Shown one piece after another: positions 27,576 through 36,252 of a stretch of DNA of 64,000 bases. A model generated the notes under the pieces. The model did not search any database, had not been told where the DNA came from, and saw only the letters and a list, made by a program, of their open reading frames with translations. Position 1 is the stretch's first letter; every line of letters starts with the position of its first letter. This DNA comes from Paraburkholderia caffeinilytica. GTDB lineage: Bacteria > Pseudomonadota > Gammaproteobacteria > Burkholderiales > Burkholderiaceae. A program made the position numbers and the translations under genes. The stretch spans positions 3,162,001 through 3,226,000 of the forward strand of contig NZ_CP031466.1 in NCBI RefSeq assembly GCF_003368325.1, in the 5' to 3' direction.

Positions 27576-28261
27576 AGAGAAAAAAGCGGTCGTCGCCGGA
27601 AAGCGGGCGCCAAGCACCGCTCGTCAATGCCATTGGAATTTTTCGAGACCGCATTGTCGCATGGCCGCCCGCCCCTGCCGAAGCCATTCGCCGAGGTTTT
27701 TCCGTTTTTAAGACGAGGCCTCGTCTTGCCGGAACTGTTTGACGCGCGGAGCTCGTGGCCCCGAGTTCGTCGGGCAGCGAATGGACTGTCATGGCGCCGC
27801 GTTCGGCGATCGTCGTCAGCTGGCGCCGTTGCTTCGCGGCGATGAAGCGGCGCTCGAGCGGATTGATCCAGGCAAATATGCGTGCGCAACCCCGCAAGCC
27901 CATGAAAGCCGTTCGTGCCCGAAGCCGATCACGCCGCCGAACGCTGCGGCCAGCATCGGACAGGAAATGAGTTCGAGATTCCCAACATTGCTCTTCCTCT
28001 TTTCTGAAATTATTTGAAGCGTATTCCGCACCGGCGGCGGAGTGTCAGCGGCAGCCGTTTGCTTTATGCTTGGCCGCACACCGCCGCGCGGCTTGCTGGA
28101 ACGGTCGTCATGCAACTGGCGAGCCGTCCTGCTGCAGACCAATCGGCACAATTGGCAGCCACGACCGTCGGTACGGCACAATCGCCAGCGGCGCGCGCCA
28201 CGCCGTGGCGAGAGCCAAAGTCCGCCGGCGCTTCGAATGACCGCGTCTGACCAACCGAACT
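27576..28261. other. 686-bp gap with an 18-bp perfect palindrome
   Basis: No reading frame here shows a recognisable domain or good ribosome site; several overlapping frames on both strands are likely shadows. The perfect palindrome AAGACGAGGCCTCGTCTT lies at 27710-27727. It has no loop and no U-tract, which favours a DNA-binding site over a terminator. The region contains the promoters of the divergent genes at 27575 and 28262. Confidence 0.5.
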
Positions 28262-29371
28262 ATGCAGAGCATGCCCCCTTTCACCGCTTCGACGATCACG
28301 CTTGCCGCCACACTGCGTGATCACTTCACTCGTGTCGTACTGCCGCTGTGGCGCGGGCCCGGTTTCAACCCCGCGCTGAAGCTGCCGTACGAAGCGATCA
28401 GCGCCGAAGGTCCCGAACCGCTGCCGGCGGAACGTTACCGGGCGATGGCGTGCGCGCGACAATTGTTCGTGTTCTCGCAAGCAGGCGACGCGACCCATGC
28501 CCACGTGCTGTTCGACTCGCTGGTGCACACTTTTCAGGACACACGCCACGGTGGCTGGTTCTATAGCGTGGATGCGCAGGGCGCGCCGCTCGACACGACC
28601 AAAGATTTGTACACGCATGCGTTCGTCGTATTCGCCTGCGCGGAATATGCCGGGCGTTCCGGCAATCGCGACGCACTGGAAGTCGTGCATCGCACGTCGG
28701 CACTGATCCAGTCGCACTTTGCGGCCGAAGCCGATCTGTTCAACGCTGCGCTCACCGCAGACTTTGCCGGCGTGACCGGCACGCCGATCCAGAATCCCTT
28801 GATGCACCTCACCGAAGCCTGGCTGGCCGCCCGTGACGTCACGCGCGACAGCGCCTTCGACGCCGCGTTGCGCCGTCTTGCCGGCGCCGTCGCGCGTCAT
28901 TTCGTGCATGCGCCGACCGGCTGCGTCGCCGAATTGCCGATTGGCGCCGACGACAACCGTCTGGAACCGGGGCACCAGTTCGAATGGTTCTGGCTGGTCA
29001 AGCAGGCGGGCGCGTTGTTCGAAGCCTCAGGGCTCGACGAATCGCTGACACGCGCGTTCAGCTTCGCGCAGCAATATGGCGTGGACCCGCAAACAGGCGG
29101 CGTGTGCGCCTCGCTCGACGAAACCGGACGAATCAAGGACGCCACCCAGCGGATCTGGGCTCAAACCGAGTATCTGCGCGCACTGGCAAGCCATGACGAC
29201 CCCGCTGCGCTCGCCGCGCTGCCGCGGCAAATCCAGCGCTTCCAGCAACGCTTCCTGCGTCCGCAAGGCTGGTTCGAATGCAAAACGGCCGCCGATGACG
29301 TGGCGCGTGCCGACATGCCGTCGACCACCCCCTATCACCTTGCGACCGCCTATGACGCACTGCCGGGCTAA
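28262..29371 (+). CDS. AGE-family sugar epimerase/isomerase (N-acylglucosamine 2-epimerase-like)
   Basis: The 369-aa protein folds as an (alpha/alpha)6 barrel of the N-acylglucosamine 2-epimerase/mannose isomerase superfamily. Motifs include HGGWFYSVDAQG, KDLYTHAFVVFACAEYA, QNPLMHLTEAWLAA, EPGHQFEWFWLV (a catalytic His) and TPYHLATAYDAL near the C-terminus (the second His region). Enzymes of this family interconvert free sugars such as mannose/fructose or epimerise at C2. The substrate cannot be set by eye. It stands alone without sugar-transport neighbours. The ATG at 28262 could be replaced by one at 28271. Confidence 0.85.
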   Translation: MQSMPPFTASTITLAATLRDHFTRVVLPLWRGPGFNPALKLPYEAISAEGPEPLPAERYRAMACARQLFVFSQAGDATHAHVLFDSLVHTFQDTRHGGWFYSVDAQGAPLDTTKDLYTHAFVVFACAEYAGRSGNRDALEVVHRTSALIQSHFAAEADLFNAALTADFAGVTGTPIQNPLMHLTEAWLAARDVTRDSAFDAALRRLAGAVARHFVHAPTGCVAELPIGADDNRLEPGHQFEWFWLVKQAGALFEASGLDESLTRAFSFAQQYGVDPQTGGVCASLDETGRIKDATQRIWAQTEYLRALASHDDPAALAALPRQIQRFQQRFLRPQGWFECKTAADDVARADMPSTTPYHLATAYDALPG

Positions 29372-29425
29372 GCGCCGGCCGCTGTCTTGCCGGGCATCGG
29401 CGTCAAAAGCCGACTGACCGGTCAA

Positions 29426-29701
29426 TCAATATTCTTCGCGTTGCCAAGGTCCCCAATCGGCGTCGGCAGTTTTAAATCGCGTGTAGGTCGCGCTGTGTCC
29501 TGTGGGGGTGTCCGATGTGTCGCCGCACGGCTTTTTATCGGTGATGTGAAGGGCGAAAGCCTGATGCTCCGCGGTATCGACCGTGATGCGGCCGACCGGA
29601 TCCGGGGCGCCCTCTTGAGGCGATTTCGACTCCAATATCGCGAGATAGGGGGTCAAACGACTCCAGAATGCAGTGAGTTCATCTTGCAAATAATGTGTCA
29701 A
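29426..29701 (-). CDS. Hypothetical protein, 91 aa
   Basis: A TTG start at 29701 with AGGAAAAA just upstream opens MTHYLQDELTAFWSRLTPYL. The rest, with AEHQAFALHITDKKPCGDTS and DWGPWQREEY at the C-terminus, matches no family I know. It is Trp/Asp-rich and soluble. Codon choice is compatible with a real gene, but the absence of an ATG lowers confidence. It converges with the AGE gene, 54 bp apart. Confidence 0.5.
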   Translation of the reverse strand: MTHYLQDELTAFWSRLTPYLAILESKSPQEGAPDPVGRITVDTAEHQAFALHITDKKPCGDTSDTPTGHSATYTRFKTADADWGPWQREEY

Positions 29702-29744
29702 TGTTTTTCCTGGAAGAGTAATACAAGCAGTTTACCCTACCGGC

Positions 29745-29787
29745 TGGACCCCCTTGGAAAATGGTTTCCGGACCTCAAAAGGGTCCA
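29745..29787 (+). promoter_or_regulatory. Nested inverted repeats upstream of cspA
   Basis: TGGACCC (29745-29751) pairs with GGGTCCA (29781-29787). Inside lies GGAAA-ATGG-TTTCC (29756-29769). The element is about 130 bp upstream of the cspA start. It may be part of a long leader, a terminator for upstream transcription, or unrelated; the transcription start is not known. Confidence 0.35.
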
Positions 29788-29919
29788 ATCAGGGGAATAC
29801 CCGAATACTTGTTGATTGGCGTCCATCATAAAGACGTGATACAACTCGTACTTCGCGCTCGATCTCGTGGTGAGAAATAGCGGTCGCGAATGCAACACAC
29901 AACATTTACTGGATTAAAA

Positions 29920-30123
29920 ATGGCAACAGGTACTGTGAAGTGGTTTAACGATGCAAAGGGCTTTGGCTTCATCACCCCGGACGACGGCGGCGAAGACCTG
30001 TTTGCACACTTTTCGGAAGTTCAAGGCAGCGGCTTCAAGTCCCTGCAGGAAAACCAGAAAGTGACGTTCGAAGTCAAGCAAGGCCCGAAGGGCAAGCAAG
30101 CTGCGAACATCCAGCCGGCCTAA
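29920..30123 (+). CDS. cspA: Cold-shock protein CspA family
   Basis: The 67-aa OB-fold protein reads [20 protein letters not shown], with RNP1 (KGFGFI) and RNP2 (LFAHFSE), and ends [11 protein letters not shown]. It binds single-stranded nucleic acids as an RNA chaperone. The ATG at 29920 gives exactly the family length; a start at 29890 would add ten atypical residues. A strong terminator follows (30171-30198). No second cold-shock gene is adjacent. Confidence 0.95.
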   Translation: MATGTVKWFNDAKGFGFITPDDGGEDLFAHFSEVQGSGFKSLQENQKVTFEVKQGPKGKQAANIQPA

Positions 30124-30170
30124 GTACCTTCAGGTACGTTGAGGCACCCTTAGGCGCTCGCGCCTAAAGC

Positions 30171-30198
30171 AAAATGGCCCGCTTTGGCGGGCCATTTT
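30171..30198. terminator. Bidirectional intrinsic terminator after cspA
   Basis: AAAATGGCCCGC (30171-30182) pairs perfectly with GCGGGCCATTTT (30187-30198) around TTTG, giving A/T-flanked arms on both strands. It separates cspA from the convergent chemoreceptor gene (stop 30236). A second small hairpin, TAGGCG-CTCG-CGCCTA, precedes it at 30151-30166. Confidence 0.9.
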
Positions 30199-30235
30199 CT
30201 ATTGTGGGTGCCCTCTTTCTGGGCACGTGCGCGGT

Positions 30236-31858
30236 TCAGATCGCCCGCATCCCCGATAGCGCGAACGCCGCCGTGTGTCCGCGCAGGTCGTCAATTTGTT
30301 GCGTCCGCAACACAGTTTCAGAAATTTCGAACACGGAAACGGCGTCCTTCAATTGCTGCGTCTGCTGATGCAGCGAAGCCGCCGCTGCGGCGGCCTCCTC
30401 GACGAGCGCCGCGTTCTGCTGCGTCATCTCGTCCATCTGCACCACCGCCTGGTTGACCTGCTCGATGCCCGTGCTCTGCTCGAGCGACGACGCGCTGATT
30501 TCCGCCATCATCTGCGTGACCCGCGAGATCGACGCGGAAACGTTGCTCATCGCTTCACCGGCGTGCTCGACCAGCGTCGAGCCGCCCTGAATCTCGGCGA
30601 CCGATTCGCTGATCAGCGTCTTGATTTCCTTCGCCGACTGCGCGCTGCGCTGGGCGAGACCGCGCACCTCGCCCGCCACCACGGCGAAGCCACGGCCCTG
30701 TTCGCCCGCGCGCGCGGCTTCGACGGCCGCGTTCAGCGCGAGGATATTGGTCTGGAACGCGATGCCGTCGATCACCGAAATGATCTCGGCGATCTTGTCC
30801 GAGCTTTGCGCGATGCCGCGCATCTTGTCGACCACCTCGTTGACGACTTCGCTGCCGCGCGAGGTCGCCTCGAGCGCGGTTTCGGCGAGTGCGTTGGCTT
30901 CACGGGCGTGATCGGCGTTCTGGCGCACCGTGGCCGTCAATTCCTCCATGCTCGACGCAGTTTCTTCGAGCGATGCCGCCTGGTTTTCCGTGCGTGCCGA
31001 CAGATCGGCGTTACCGGTGGCGATTTCATCGGCGCCGAGGTGAATCGAATCAGCGGATTCGCGCACGGTTTGCACGGTGCGCGCCACACTCGCCTGCATT
31101 TTCGCGAGACCCGAGAACAGGCGGCCGATTTCATTGGTGCCGCGCGAGGCGATCGGCTGGTCGAGACGCCCTTGCGCGATGCGGTCGAAGTGACGGCCGG
31201 CTTCTTCCAGCGGCGCCACCACGCCCTTACGAAGCGTTGCGTACACACCGAATGTGCCCGCCACCAGTACCAGCAGGATCGCAATGCTGACGGCGCGGAA
31301 CGTCGCCATGCGAGAGTCGATCGAATCGATCGAGGCACGGCTCGCCGCGTCGCCGAATTGCACGAAGTTGCGCGACTCGGCGAGATAGGCATCCTGAAAG
31401 CCTTGGGTCGGCTGATCGAGGAAGGCCTGGATGTTGTTCGCGTCGAGAAACTGCACCAGCTCCGCGAGCGCGTCATGCAGCTTTTTGTAGCGCTCGGCGA
31501 GCGCGGCAGCGCGGGTGCTGTTTTCGTCGCTGGTCTTCTGCGCGCTCATGAAAGCACCGAACGTCCGATCGGCCGCTGTCAACTGTTCGCGGGCGTGCTG
31601 CACGATGTCGGCTGGCTCGGCGCCGCCGCGCACCATGCGCGTACCGGCGCGCGACAGATTGATGCGCGCATCCATCAGACGCTGGGTCGTCTCGTTGACG
31701 GCGTCCACCTGCTTCAACGCGATATTCGACAGATCGCCCACGTCGTCATGCGTGCGCGTGAGCGACCAGAACCCCAAACCCACCGTGACGAGCTGGAAGA
31801 CGCAGAACGCGGCCAGAACACACAACAGGCCGGATGCGACCTTGATCTTGCTGAACAT
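30236..31858 (-). CDS. Methyl-accepting chemotaxis protein (Tar-type)
   Basis: The 540-aa receptor is complete. TM1 spans about residues 7-30 (GLLCVLAAFCVFQLVTVGLG), followed by a periplasmic four-helix TarH-like sensor (~35-185) and TM2 (~189-210, AVSIAILLVLVAGTFGVYAT). HAMP follows (~211-263), then the long signalling hairpin with the tip [20 protein letters not shown]. Methylation-type sites lie in NQAASLEETASSMEEL and near the C-terminal helix (EEAAAAAASLHQQ). The C-terminus (SGMRAI) lacks a CheR pentapeptide. It signals through CheA/CheW at the inner membrane; the ligand is unknown. A GCCGATGA element upstream suggests flagellar sigma-28 control. Confidence 0.95.
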   Translation of the reverse strand: MFSKIKVASGLLCVLAAFCVFQLVTVGLGFWSLTRTHDDVGDLSNIALKQVDAVNETTQRLMDARINLSRAGTRMVRGGAEPADIVQHAREQLTAADRTFGAFMSAQKTSDENSTRAAALAERYKKLHDALAELVQFLDANNIQAFLDQPTQGFQDAYLAESRNFVQFGDAASRASIDSIDSRMATFRAVSIAILLVLVAGTFGVYATLRKGVVAPLEEAGRHFDRIAQGRLDQPIASRGTNEIGRLFSGLAKMQASVARTVQTVRESADSIHLGADEIATGNADLSARTENQAASLEETASSMEELTATVRQNADHAREANALAETALEATSRGSEVVNEVVDKMRGIAQSSDKIAEIISVIDGIAFQTNILALNAAVEAARAGEQGRGFAVVAGEVRGLAQRSAQSAKEIKTLISESVAEIQGGSTLVEHAGEAMSNVSASISRVTQMMAEISASSLEQSTGIEQVNQAVVQMDEMTQQNAALVEEAAAAAASLHQQTQQLKDAVSVFEISETVLRTQQIDDLRGHTAAFALSGMRAI

Positions 31859-31963
31859 CGTGAATACCTAACGCAAAGAATGACGGGAGCTACGTCGGGG
31901 TTAACGGCAGAACCACGCTTTGCTTGAGATCAATGTCGTCAAAGATCGTCTTATGCCCCCTTT

Positions 31964-31991
31964 TCATCGGCCAATTTCGCAATTCTTGTTA
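31964..31991 (-). promoter_or_regulatory. Candidate sigma-28 promoter of the chemoreceptor gene
   Basis: On the minus strand GCCGATGA (31971-31964) matches 7 of 8 bases of the sigma-28 -10 element GCCGATAA. TAAC (31991-31988) lies 16 bases upstream at the -35 position (consensus TAAA, usual spacing 15). The transcript leader would be about 100 nt before the ATG at 31858. Confidence 0.45.
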
Positions 31992-32125
31992 TTTTGCGCA
32001 ACAATGCCGCGCAGATATTTTGGATTCACCTTGACGCGGTGCGCCGGTGCTTCCTAGAGTGGGTAGGGACTGCACAACGCACGCCGGTGCAGATGCCACT
32101 GCGGGCCACGCCCGAAGGAATCACG

Positions 32126-32560
32126 ATGACCGACATCCTCGACCGGGCGCGCGGCGCACTGCATGCCCAGCCGTTCAGCATGCTGCTGGGCACCGAACTG
32201 ATGCACACCGGCACCAACGAACTGACGCTGAGTCTGCCGATCCGCGACGAGCTGCGGCAGCAGCATGGCTTCGTGCATGGCGGCGTCATCAGCTATCTCG
32301 CCGACAATGCGCTGACGTTCGCCGGCGCGCTGTCGCTGGGGCCGAAGGTCGTGACCGGCGAGTACAAGATCAACTATCTGCGGCCAGTGGTAAACGGCAC
32401 GCTGATCGCGCGGGCGAAGGTCGTCTACGCGGGCCGCTACCAGGCGACCTGCCAGTGCAACGTGTATGTGATGGACGGGCAACGCGAGAAACTCGTCGCC
32501 GTTGCGCAAGGCACGATCAATCGCATCAGCGAGAACGGCGAGCACGAGCCGGCGGGTTGA
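32126..32560 (+). CDS. PaaI-type hotdog-fold thioesterase
   Basis: The 144-aa protein has the hotdog acyl-CoA thioesterase pattern. QQHGFVHGGVISYLADNALT holds the HGG motif with the catalytic Asp further along the central helix. YKINYLRPVVNGTLIARAKVV forms the next strands. It presumably hydrolyses a small or aromatic acyl-CoA in the cytoplasm. The ATG at 32126 follows GAAGGAATC; the upstream frame (from 31994) has no ribosome site. A strong terminator follows after 3 bp. Confidence 0.85.
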   Translation: MTDILDRARGALHAQPFSMLLGTELMHTGTNELTLSLPIRDELRQQHGFVHGGVISYLADNALTFAGALSLGPKVVTGEYKINYLRPVVNGTLIARAKVVYAGRYQATCQCNVYVMDGQREKLVAVAQGTINRISENGEHEPAG

Positions 32561-32563
32561 AAA

Positions 32564-32594
32564 AGGCCGTTCCCGCATCATGCGGGAACGGCCT
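32564..32594. terminator. Bidirectional terminator between thioesterase and sugar operon
   Basis: AGGCCGTTCCCGCAT (32564-32578) pairs perfectly with ATGCGGGAACGGCCT (32580-32594), a 15-bp stem with A-rich flank upstream. It lies between the thioesterase stop and the end of the convergent operon (stop 32639). Confidence 0.85.
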
Positions 32595-32638
32595 CTCCAA
32601 TTCTCACATCAACGACGCTTTTCAACCGGGCGGGCGAA

Positions 32639-33487
32639 TCACTCCGCCGCGTAAGTCTTCTGCGTCTGCTCGCCGAGACCTTCGATACCGAGACGTATGG
32701 TCTGGCCCGGCTTCAGGAATACGGGATTCGGCTTCACGCCCATGCCGACGCCCGGCGGCGTGCCGGTCGAAATCACGTCGCCCGGTTGCAGGCTCATGCA
32801 CTGCGACACATACGACACCAGTTTCGCGACGCCGAACACCATCGTTTTCGTGCTGCCATTCTGATAGCGGTGGCCGTCCACTTCGAGCCACAGGCTCAGG
32901 TTCTGCGGATCGGCGACTTCGTCGCGCGTTACGACCCACGGGCCGATCGGGCCGAACGTATCGAAGCCCTTGCCCTTATCCCACGTGCCGCCGCGTTCGA
33001 TCTGCCATTCGCGTTCCGACACGTCGTTGATCACGCAGTAGCCGGCGACATAGTCGAGCGCGTTGGCTTCGTCGATGTATTTCGCGGGCTTGCCGATCAC
33101 CACGCCGAGTTCGACTTCCCAATCGGTCTTCTTCGAGCCGCGCGGAATTTCGACGTCGTCGTTCGGTCCGCTGATCGCGCTCGTCCACTTGTTGAAAATC
33201 ACCGGTTCAGACGGCACCGGCAGATTCGATTCGGCGGCGTGGTCTGCGTAGTTCAGCCCGATGCAGATGAACTTGCCGATCTTGCCGACGCACGGCCCCA
33301 GGCGCGGATTGCCCTCGACCAGCGGCAGCGAAGCCGGATCGAGCGCGCGCAGCTTGGCGAGGCCTTCGTCGGTCAGCGCGGCACCGTCGATGTCGCCAAG
33401 CACCGCCGACAGATCGCGAATCTTGCCCTGCGCGTCGAGCAGGCCTGGCTTTTCCTGGCCTTTCGGCCCATAACGAAGCAGTTTCAT
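32639..33487 (-). CDS. FAH-family hydrolase, likely 2,4-diketo-3-deoxy-L-fuconate hydrolase
   Basis: The 282-aa fumarylacetoacetase-superfamily enzyme has FICIGLNYADHAAES, the metal-binding DWEVELGVVIGK (E-x-E) and the later SKKTDWE, NGSTKTMVFG and STGTPPGVGMG stretches. The family cleaves C-C bonds of 2,4-diketo acids. As last gene of a sugar operon that contains a 3-deoxy-2-keto acid dehydrogenase, it most plausibly splits 2,4-diketo-3-deoxy-L-fuconate into pyruvate and L-lactate. A GGAAG ribosome site precedes the ATG. The exact stereochemistry of the substrate is inferred from context; a rhamnonate-type substrate is the main alternative. Confidence 0.88.
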   Translation of the reverse strand: MKLLRYGPKGQEKPGLLDAQGKIRDLSAVLGDIDGAALTDEGLAKLRALDPASLPLVEGNPRLGPCVGKIGKFICIGLNYADHAAESNLPVPSEPVIFNKWTSAISGPNDDVEIPRGSKKTDWEVELGVVIGKPAKYIDEANALDYVAGYCVINDVSEREWQIERGGTWDKGKGFDTFGPIGPWVVTRDEVADPQNLSLWLEVDGHRYQNGSTKTMVFGVAKLVSYVSQCMSLQPGDVISTGTPPGVGMGVKPNPVFLKPGQTIRLGIEGLGEQTQKTYAAE

Positions 33488-33559
33488 CGTTGCACTTCCC
33501 TTTACGTTCAGTGATGTTCAGTGGTATTCGGTTCGTGTTTCAGCGTTGATCAAACCGCG

Positions 33560-34303
33560 TCAGTTCGACCAGCCGCCGTCGATCACATGCGCATGACCGG
33601 TGGTAAACGACGATTCGTCGGACGCGAGATACAGCGCCAACGCGGCGATCTCTTCCGGCTTGCCGATGCGGCCCATCGGCTGACGCGCGACAAAAGCCGC
33701 CTGCACGGCCTCGAGCGTCGCGCCTTGCGCCTTGGCCTGCTCGACGATCCGCTGTTCGAGCGACGGCGAAGCCACCGTGCCTGGGCAGATCGCGTTACAG
33801 CGTACACCACGCGTGATGAAGTCCGCAGCGACAGACTTGGTCAGTCCGATCACCGCGGCTTTCGACGCGCTGTAGGCAAAGCGGTTCGGCACGCCCTTCA
33901 CGCTCGACGCCGCCGACGACATATTGATGATCGACCCGCCGCCCTTCTCCAGCATGGTGGGCAAAAACGCACGGATCATGCGGTACATCGCCTTCACGTT
34001 CAGGTCGAAGGCAAAATCCCAATCTTCTTCGCTGCACTCGAGAATCGAGCCGGCATGCACGAAGCCCGCGCAATTGAACAGCACGTCGATCGCGCCGAGT
34101 TCAGCCGCCAGCGCCTTGATCGCCGCGTTGTCGCGCACGTCGAGCTTGCGAGCCTCGACGGGCTTGCCCGCGAGTCCGTCGATGCGGATATCGGTGGCGA
34201 TCACGCGCGCGCCTTCGCGGGCGAACAGTTCCGCGGTGGCGAGTCCGATACCTTGTCCTGCCGCGGTGATCAGGGCCGTCTTGCCGGCCAGTCTTTGTGT
34301 CAT
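33560..34303 (-). CDS. SDR dehydrogenase, likely 2-keto-3-deoxy-L-fuconate dehydrogenase
   Basis: The 247-aa classical short-chain dehydrogenase has a cofactor motif (ALITAAGQGIGLATAELFA), ATDIR for NAD preference (Asp after strand 2), NCAGFV, the catalytic Ser in MSSAASS and YSASK (Tyr/Lys). The end is GHAHVIDGGWSN. It resembles the DHRS6/BDH2-like branch that includes 2-keto-3-deoxy-L-fuconate dehydrogenases. It oxidises the C4 hydroxyl to give the diketo acid cleaved by the next gene's product. GGAG precedes the ATG. It is 72 bp from the hydrolase gene and 55 bp from the lactonase gene, all co-oriented. Confidence 0.88.
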   Translation of the reverse strand: MTQRLAGKTALITAAGQGIGLATAELFAREGARVIATDIRIDGLAGKPVEARKLDVRDNAAIKALAAELGAIDVLFNCAGFVHAGSILECSEEDWDFAFDLNVKAMYRMIRAFLPTMLEKGGGSIINMSSAASSVKGVPNRFAYSASKAAVIGLTKSVAADFITRGVRCNAICPGTVASPSLEQRIVEQAKAQGATLEAVQAAFVARQPMGRIGKPEEIAALALYLASDESSFTTGHAHVIDGGWSN

Positions 34304-34358
34304 TTACGACTCCAGTTGAGTAGGCTTGCTCTTGTCTTCGCCAAGCGTGTTCGTCACA

Positions 34359-35189
34359 TCAAAGTCGATAAAACGCAGCGGCGTTGCCGCCGAAAACCGC
34401 CTCACGCTCGGCGTCGTTCAAGGACGCGAGCAAGGTATTCGCCACGGAGTGCCACAGCAGATAGTCGCCGTTCAGATCGAGCACCGGCCAGTCGCTGCCC
34501 CACATCAAACGCGCGGGACCGAATGACTTCAGCAGATGGTCGACATAGGGATGAAGCGTTTCCTCGGTCCAGCCAGGCGACGCTTCCGTGACGAGTCCCG
34601 ACAGCTTGCAATGCACTTGCGGCAACTTTGCGAGCCGCGTGACCGCGTCGGCCCATGTCTGCCAACCCGCGCGACCGTAGCGGATCGGCGGCTTGGCGCC
34701 GTGATCGACAACAATACGCAGCGCAGGAAAACGCGCCGCGAACGTTTCGAAATGCTCGACGTGCCGCGCGTAAATCAACGCGTCGAACGCGAGGTCGTGT
34801 GCGATTAGCGCTTCGATCGCGGGTGCGAGATCCGGGTTCGCAATCCAAGTATCGTCGGGCAGATCCTGCAACATCGGCCGCACGCCTTTGAACTTCGGCT
34901 CATGCGCCAGCGCTTCGATCACAGCCGGCGCCGTGGGCAGCAGCAACGGCACCCAGCCGACCACACCGGCGATCGAAGGTTCATGCCGCGCCATGTCCAG
35001 CAAGTAGCGCGTTTCATCGATAGTCGGCGCCGCCTGCACCACCACCGTCCGCTCGACACCCACCGTTTCGCGCAGCGGTTTGAGATCGGCGGGACCGAAC
35101 GGCCGGTACAGGATTTTCAGTTCCGGCGTGAGCCACTCGTAATCGCCGCGAGCGGGGTCCCAATAGTGCTGGTGTGCGTCGATAAGCAT
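34359..35189 (-). CDS. Amidohydrolase-family sugar lactonase, likely L-fuconolactonase
   Basis: The 276-aa TIM-barrel metal-dependent hydrolase has MLIDAHQHYWDP at the N-terminus (the H-x-H metal site), VVDHGAKPP (a third His) and LMWGSDWPVLDL (the catalytic Asp). This set defines the L-fuconolactonase/4-sulfomuconolactonase group. It would open L-fucono-1,5-lactone to L-fuconate. The ATG at 35189 fits the family start exactly and lies 7 bp after the aldo/keto reductase stop. Upstream extension to 35324 is within that gene and not credible. Confidence 0.87.
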   Translation of the reverse strand: MLIDAHQHYWDPARGDYEWLTPELKILYRPFGPADLKPLRETVGVERTVVVQAAPTIDETRYLLDMARHEPSIAGVVGWVPLLLPTAPAVIEALAHEPKFKGVRPMLQDLPDDTWIANPDLAPAIEALIAHDLAFDALIYARHVEHFETFAARFPALRIVVDHGAKPPIRYGRAGWQTWADAVTRLAKLPQVHCKLSGLVTEASPGWTEETLHPYVDHLLKSFGPARLMWGSDWPVLDLNGDYLLWHSVANTLLASLNDAEREAVFGGNAAAFYRL

Positions 35190-35196
35190 TGTCAAA

Positions 35197-36237
35197 TTAA
35201 TCCTCTGGCGCGGGCGCGCGTCTGTCGAGCAAGCCTTCGTCACGCAACGCGGACCACAGGTCCGCGGGGATCGGCTGCTGGAACGACGCGGCGTTCTCAC
35301 GCAATTCGTTGGCACTGCGCGCACCGGTCAACACGCTCGCGACCGCCGGATGCGCATACGGAAACTGCAAAGCCGCGGCGGCAAGCGGCACGCCATACAC
35401 CTTGCACACCGCTTCCAGCCGCGCAACGCGCTCGACAACTTCGCGCGGCGCTTCGCCATAGTTGAATTTCAGATCGCCCTGGACGCCGCGCGCCAGAATG
35501 CCCGAGTTGAACGCGCCGCCTAACAGGATGCTGACGCCGCGTTGTTCACATGCTGGGAGCAGGTCGTCGAGCGTGGTCTGTTCGAGGAGCGTATAACGGC
35601 CTGCAAGCAACGCGCAATCGATATCGAATTCGGCCATCGCTTCGAGTATGACAGCGCCTTCATTGACGCCGAGCCCAACCGCTTTTATCGCGCCCGAAGA
35701 GCGCAGATCGTCGAGCGCCCGAAAGCCGCCGCCTTCGGTGAGTTGCCGCCAGTAATGGGAGTTCTGGTCGCCATGCGTCACGCGGCCAATATCGTGCACC
35801 AGCAAAATGTCGATATCGACGATGCCGAGACGCTGCTGGCTGTCTTCGAACGAACGCAGAATGCCGTCATGCGTATAGTCGTAGATCGCTTCGAATGGCA
35901 GCGGGTTTTGCCAGCTATCGTTTGGATCGCAGGGGGTGGTGCGCGGCACAAAACGGCGGCCCACTTTGGTGGACAACACATACTCGCCGCGCGGATAGCG
36001 GCGCAAGGCGTCGCCCAAACGATGCTCGGCCTTCGTGTAGCCGTAGAGCGGCGCGGTATCGAAGTAACGCACGCCGACATCCCACGCGGCGGCGATGGTC
36101 GCGTGCGCTTCTTCATCGGACAGATCGCTGTACAGGCCGCCCAGGGGCGCCGTACCGAGTCCGAGCCCGCTGACTTGTAATGCGCGGCGGCCGATACCGC
36201 GCCGCTGTTCGGTCTTCGAACCGGTCTTTGCCGTCAT
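35197..36237 (-). CDS. Aldo/keto reductase, likely L-fucose (D-threo-aldose) 1-dehydrogenase
   Basis: The 346-aa (beta/alpha)8 oxidoreductase has VRYFDTAPLYGYTKAEHRLG (catalytic Asp and Tyr), VLSTKVGRR (Lys), and DIDILLVHDIG (His). The group includes D-threo-aldose 1-dehydrogenase and pyridoxal 4-dehydrogenase-like enzymes. In this operon it would carry out the first step, oxidation of the sugar to the 1,5-lactone. The ATG at 36237 follows CACAGGAGAC. A tandem pair of hairpins lies immediately before that ribosome site (36253-36343), an unusual placement. Confidence 0.87.
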   Translation of the reverse strand: MTAKTGSKTEQRRGIGRRALQVSGLGLGTAPLGGLYSDLSDEEAHATIAAAWDVGVRYFDTAPLYGYTKAEHRLGDALRRYPRGEYVLSTKVGRRFVPRTTPCDPNDSWQNPLPFEAIYDYTHDGILRSFEDSQQRLGIVDIDILLVHDIGRVTHGDQNSHYWRQLTEGGGFRALDDLRSSGAIKAVGLGVNEGAVILEAMAEFDIDCALLAGRYTLLEQTTLDDLLPACEQRGVSILLGGAFNSGILARGVQGDLKFNYGEAPREVVERVARLEAVCKVYGVPLAAAALQFPYAHPAVASVLTGARSANELRENAASFQQPIPADLWSALRDEGLLDRRAPAPED

Positions 36238-36252
36238 TGACTACGTCTCCTG

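Noticed and set aside
27487..27903. 138-codon minus-strand frame upstream of the Ala-rich membrane protein
   Set aside because: It overlaps the start of that gene in another frame and lacks any domain or ribosome site.
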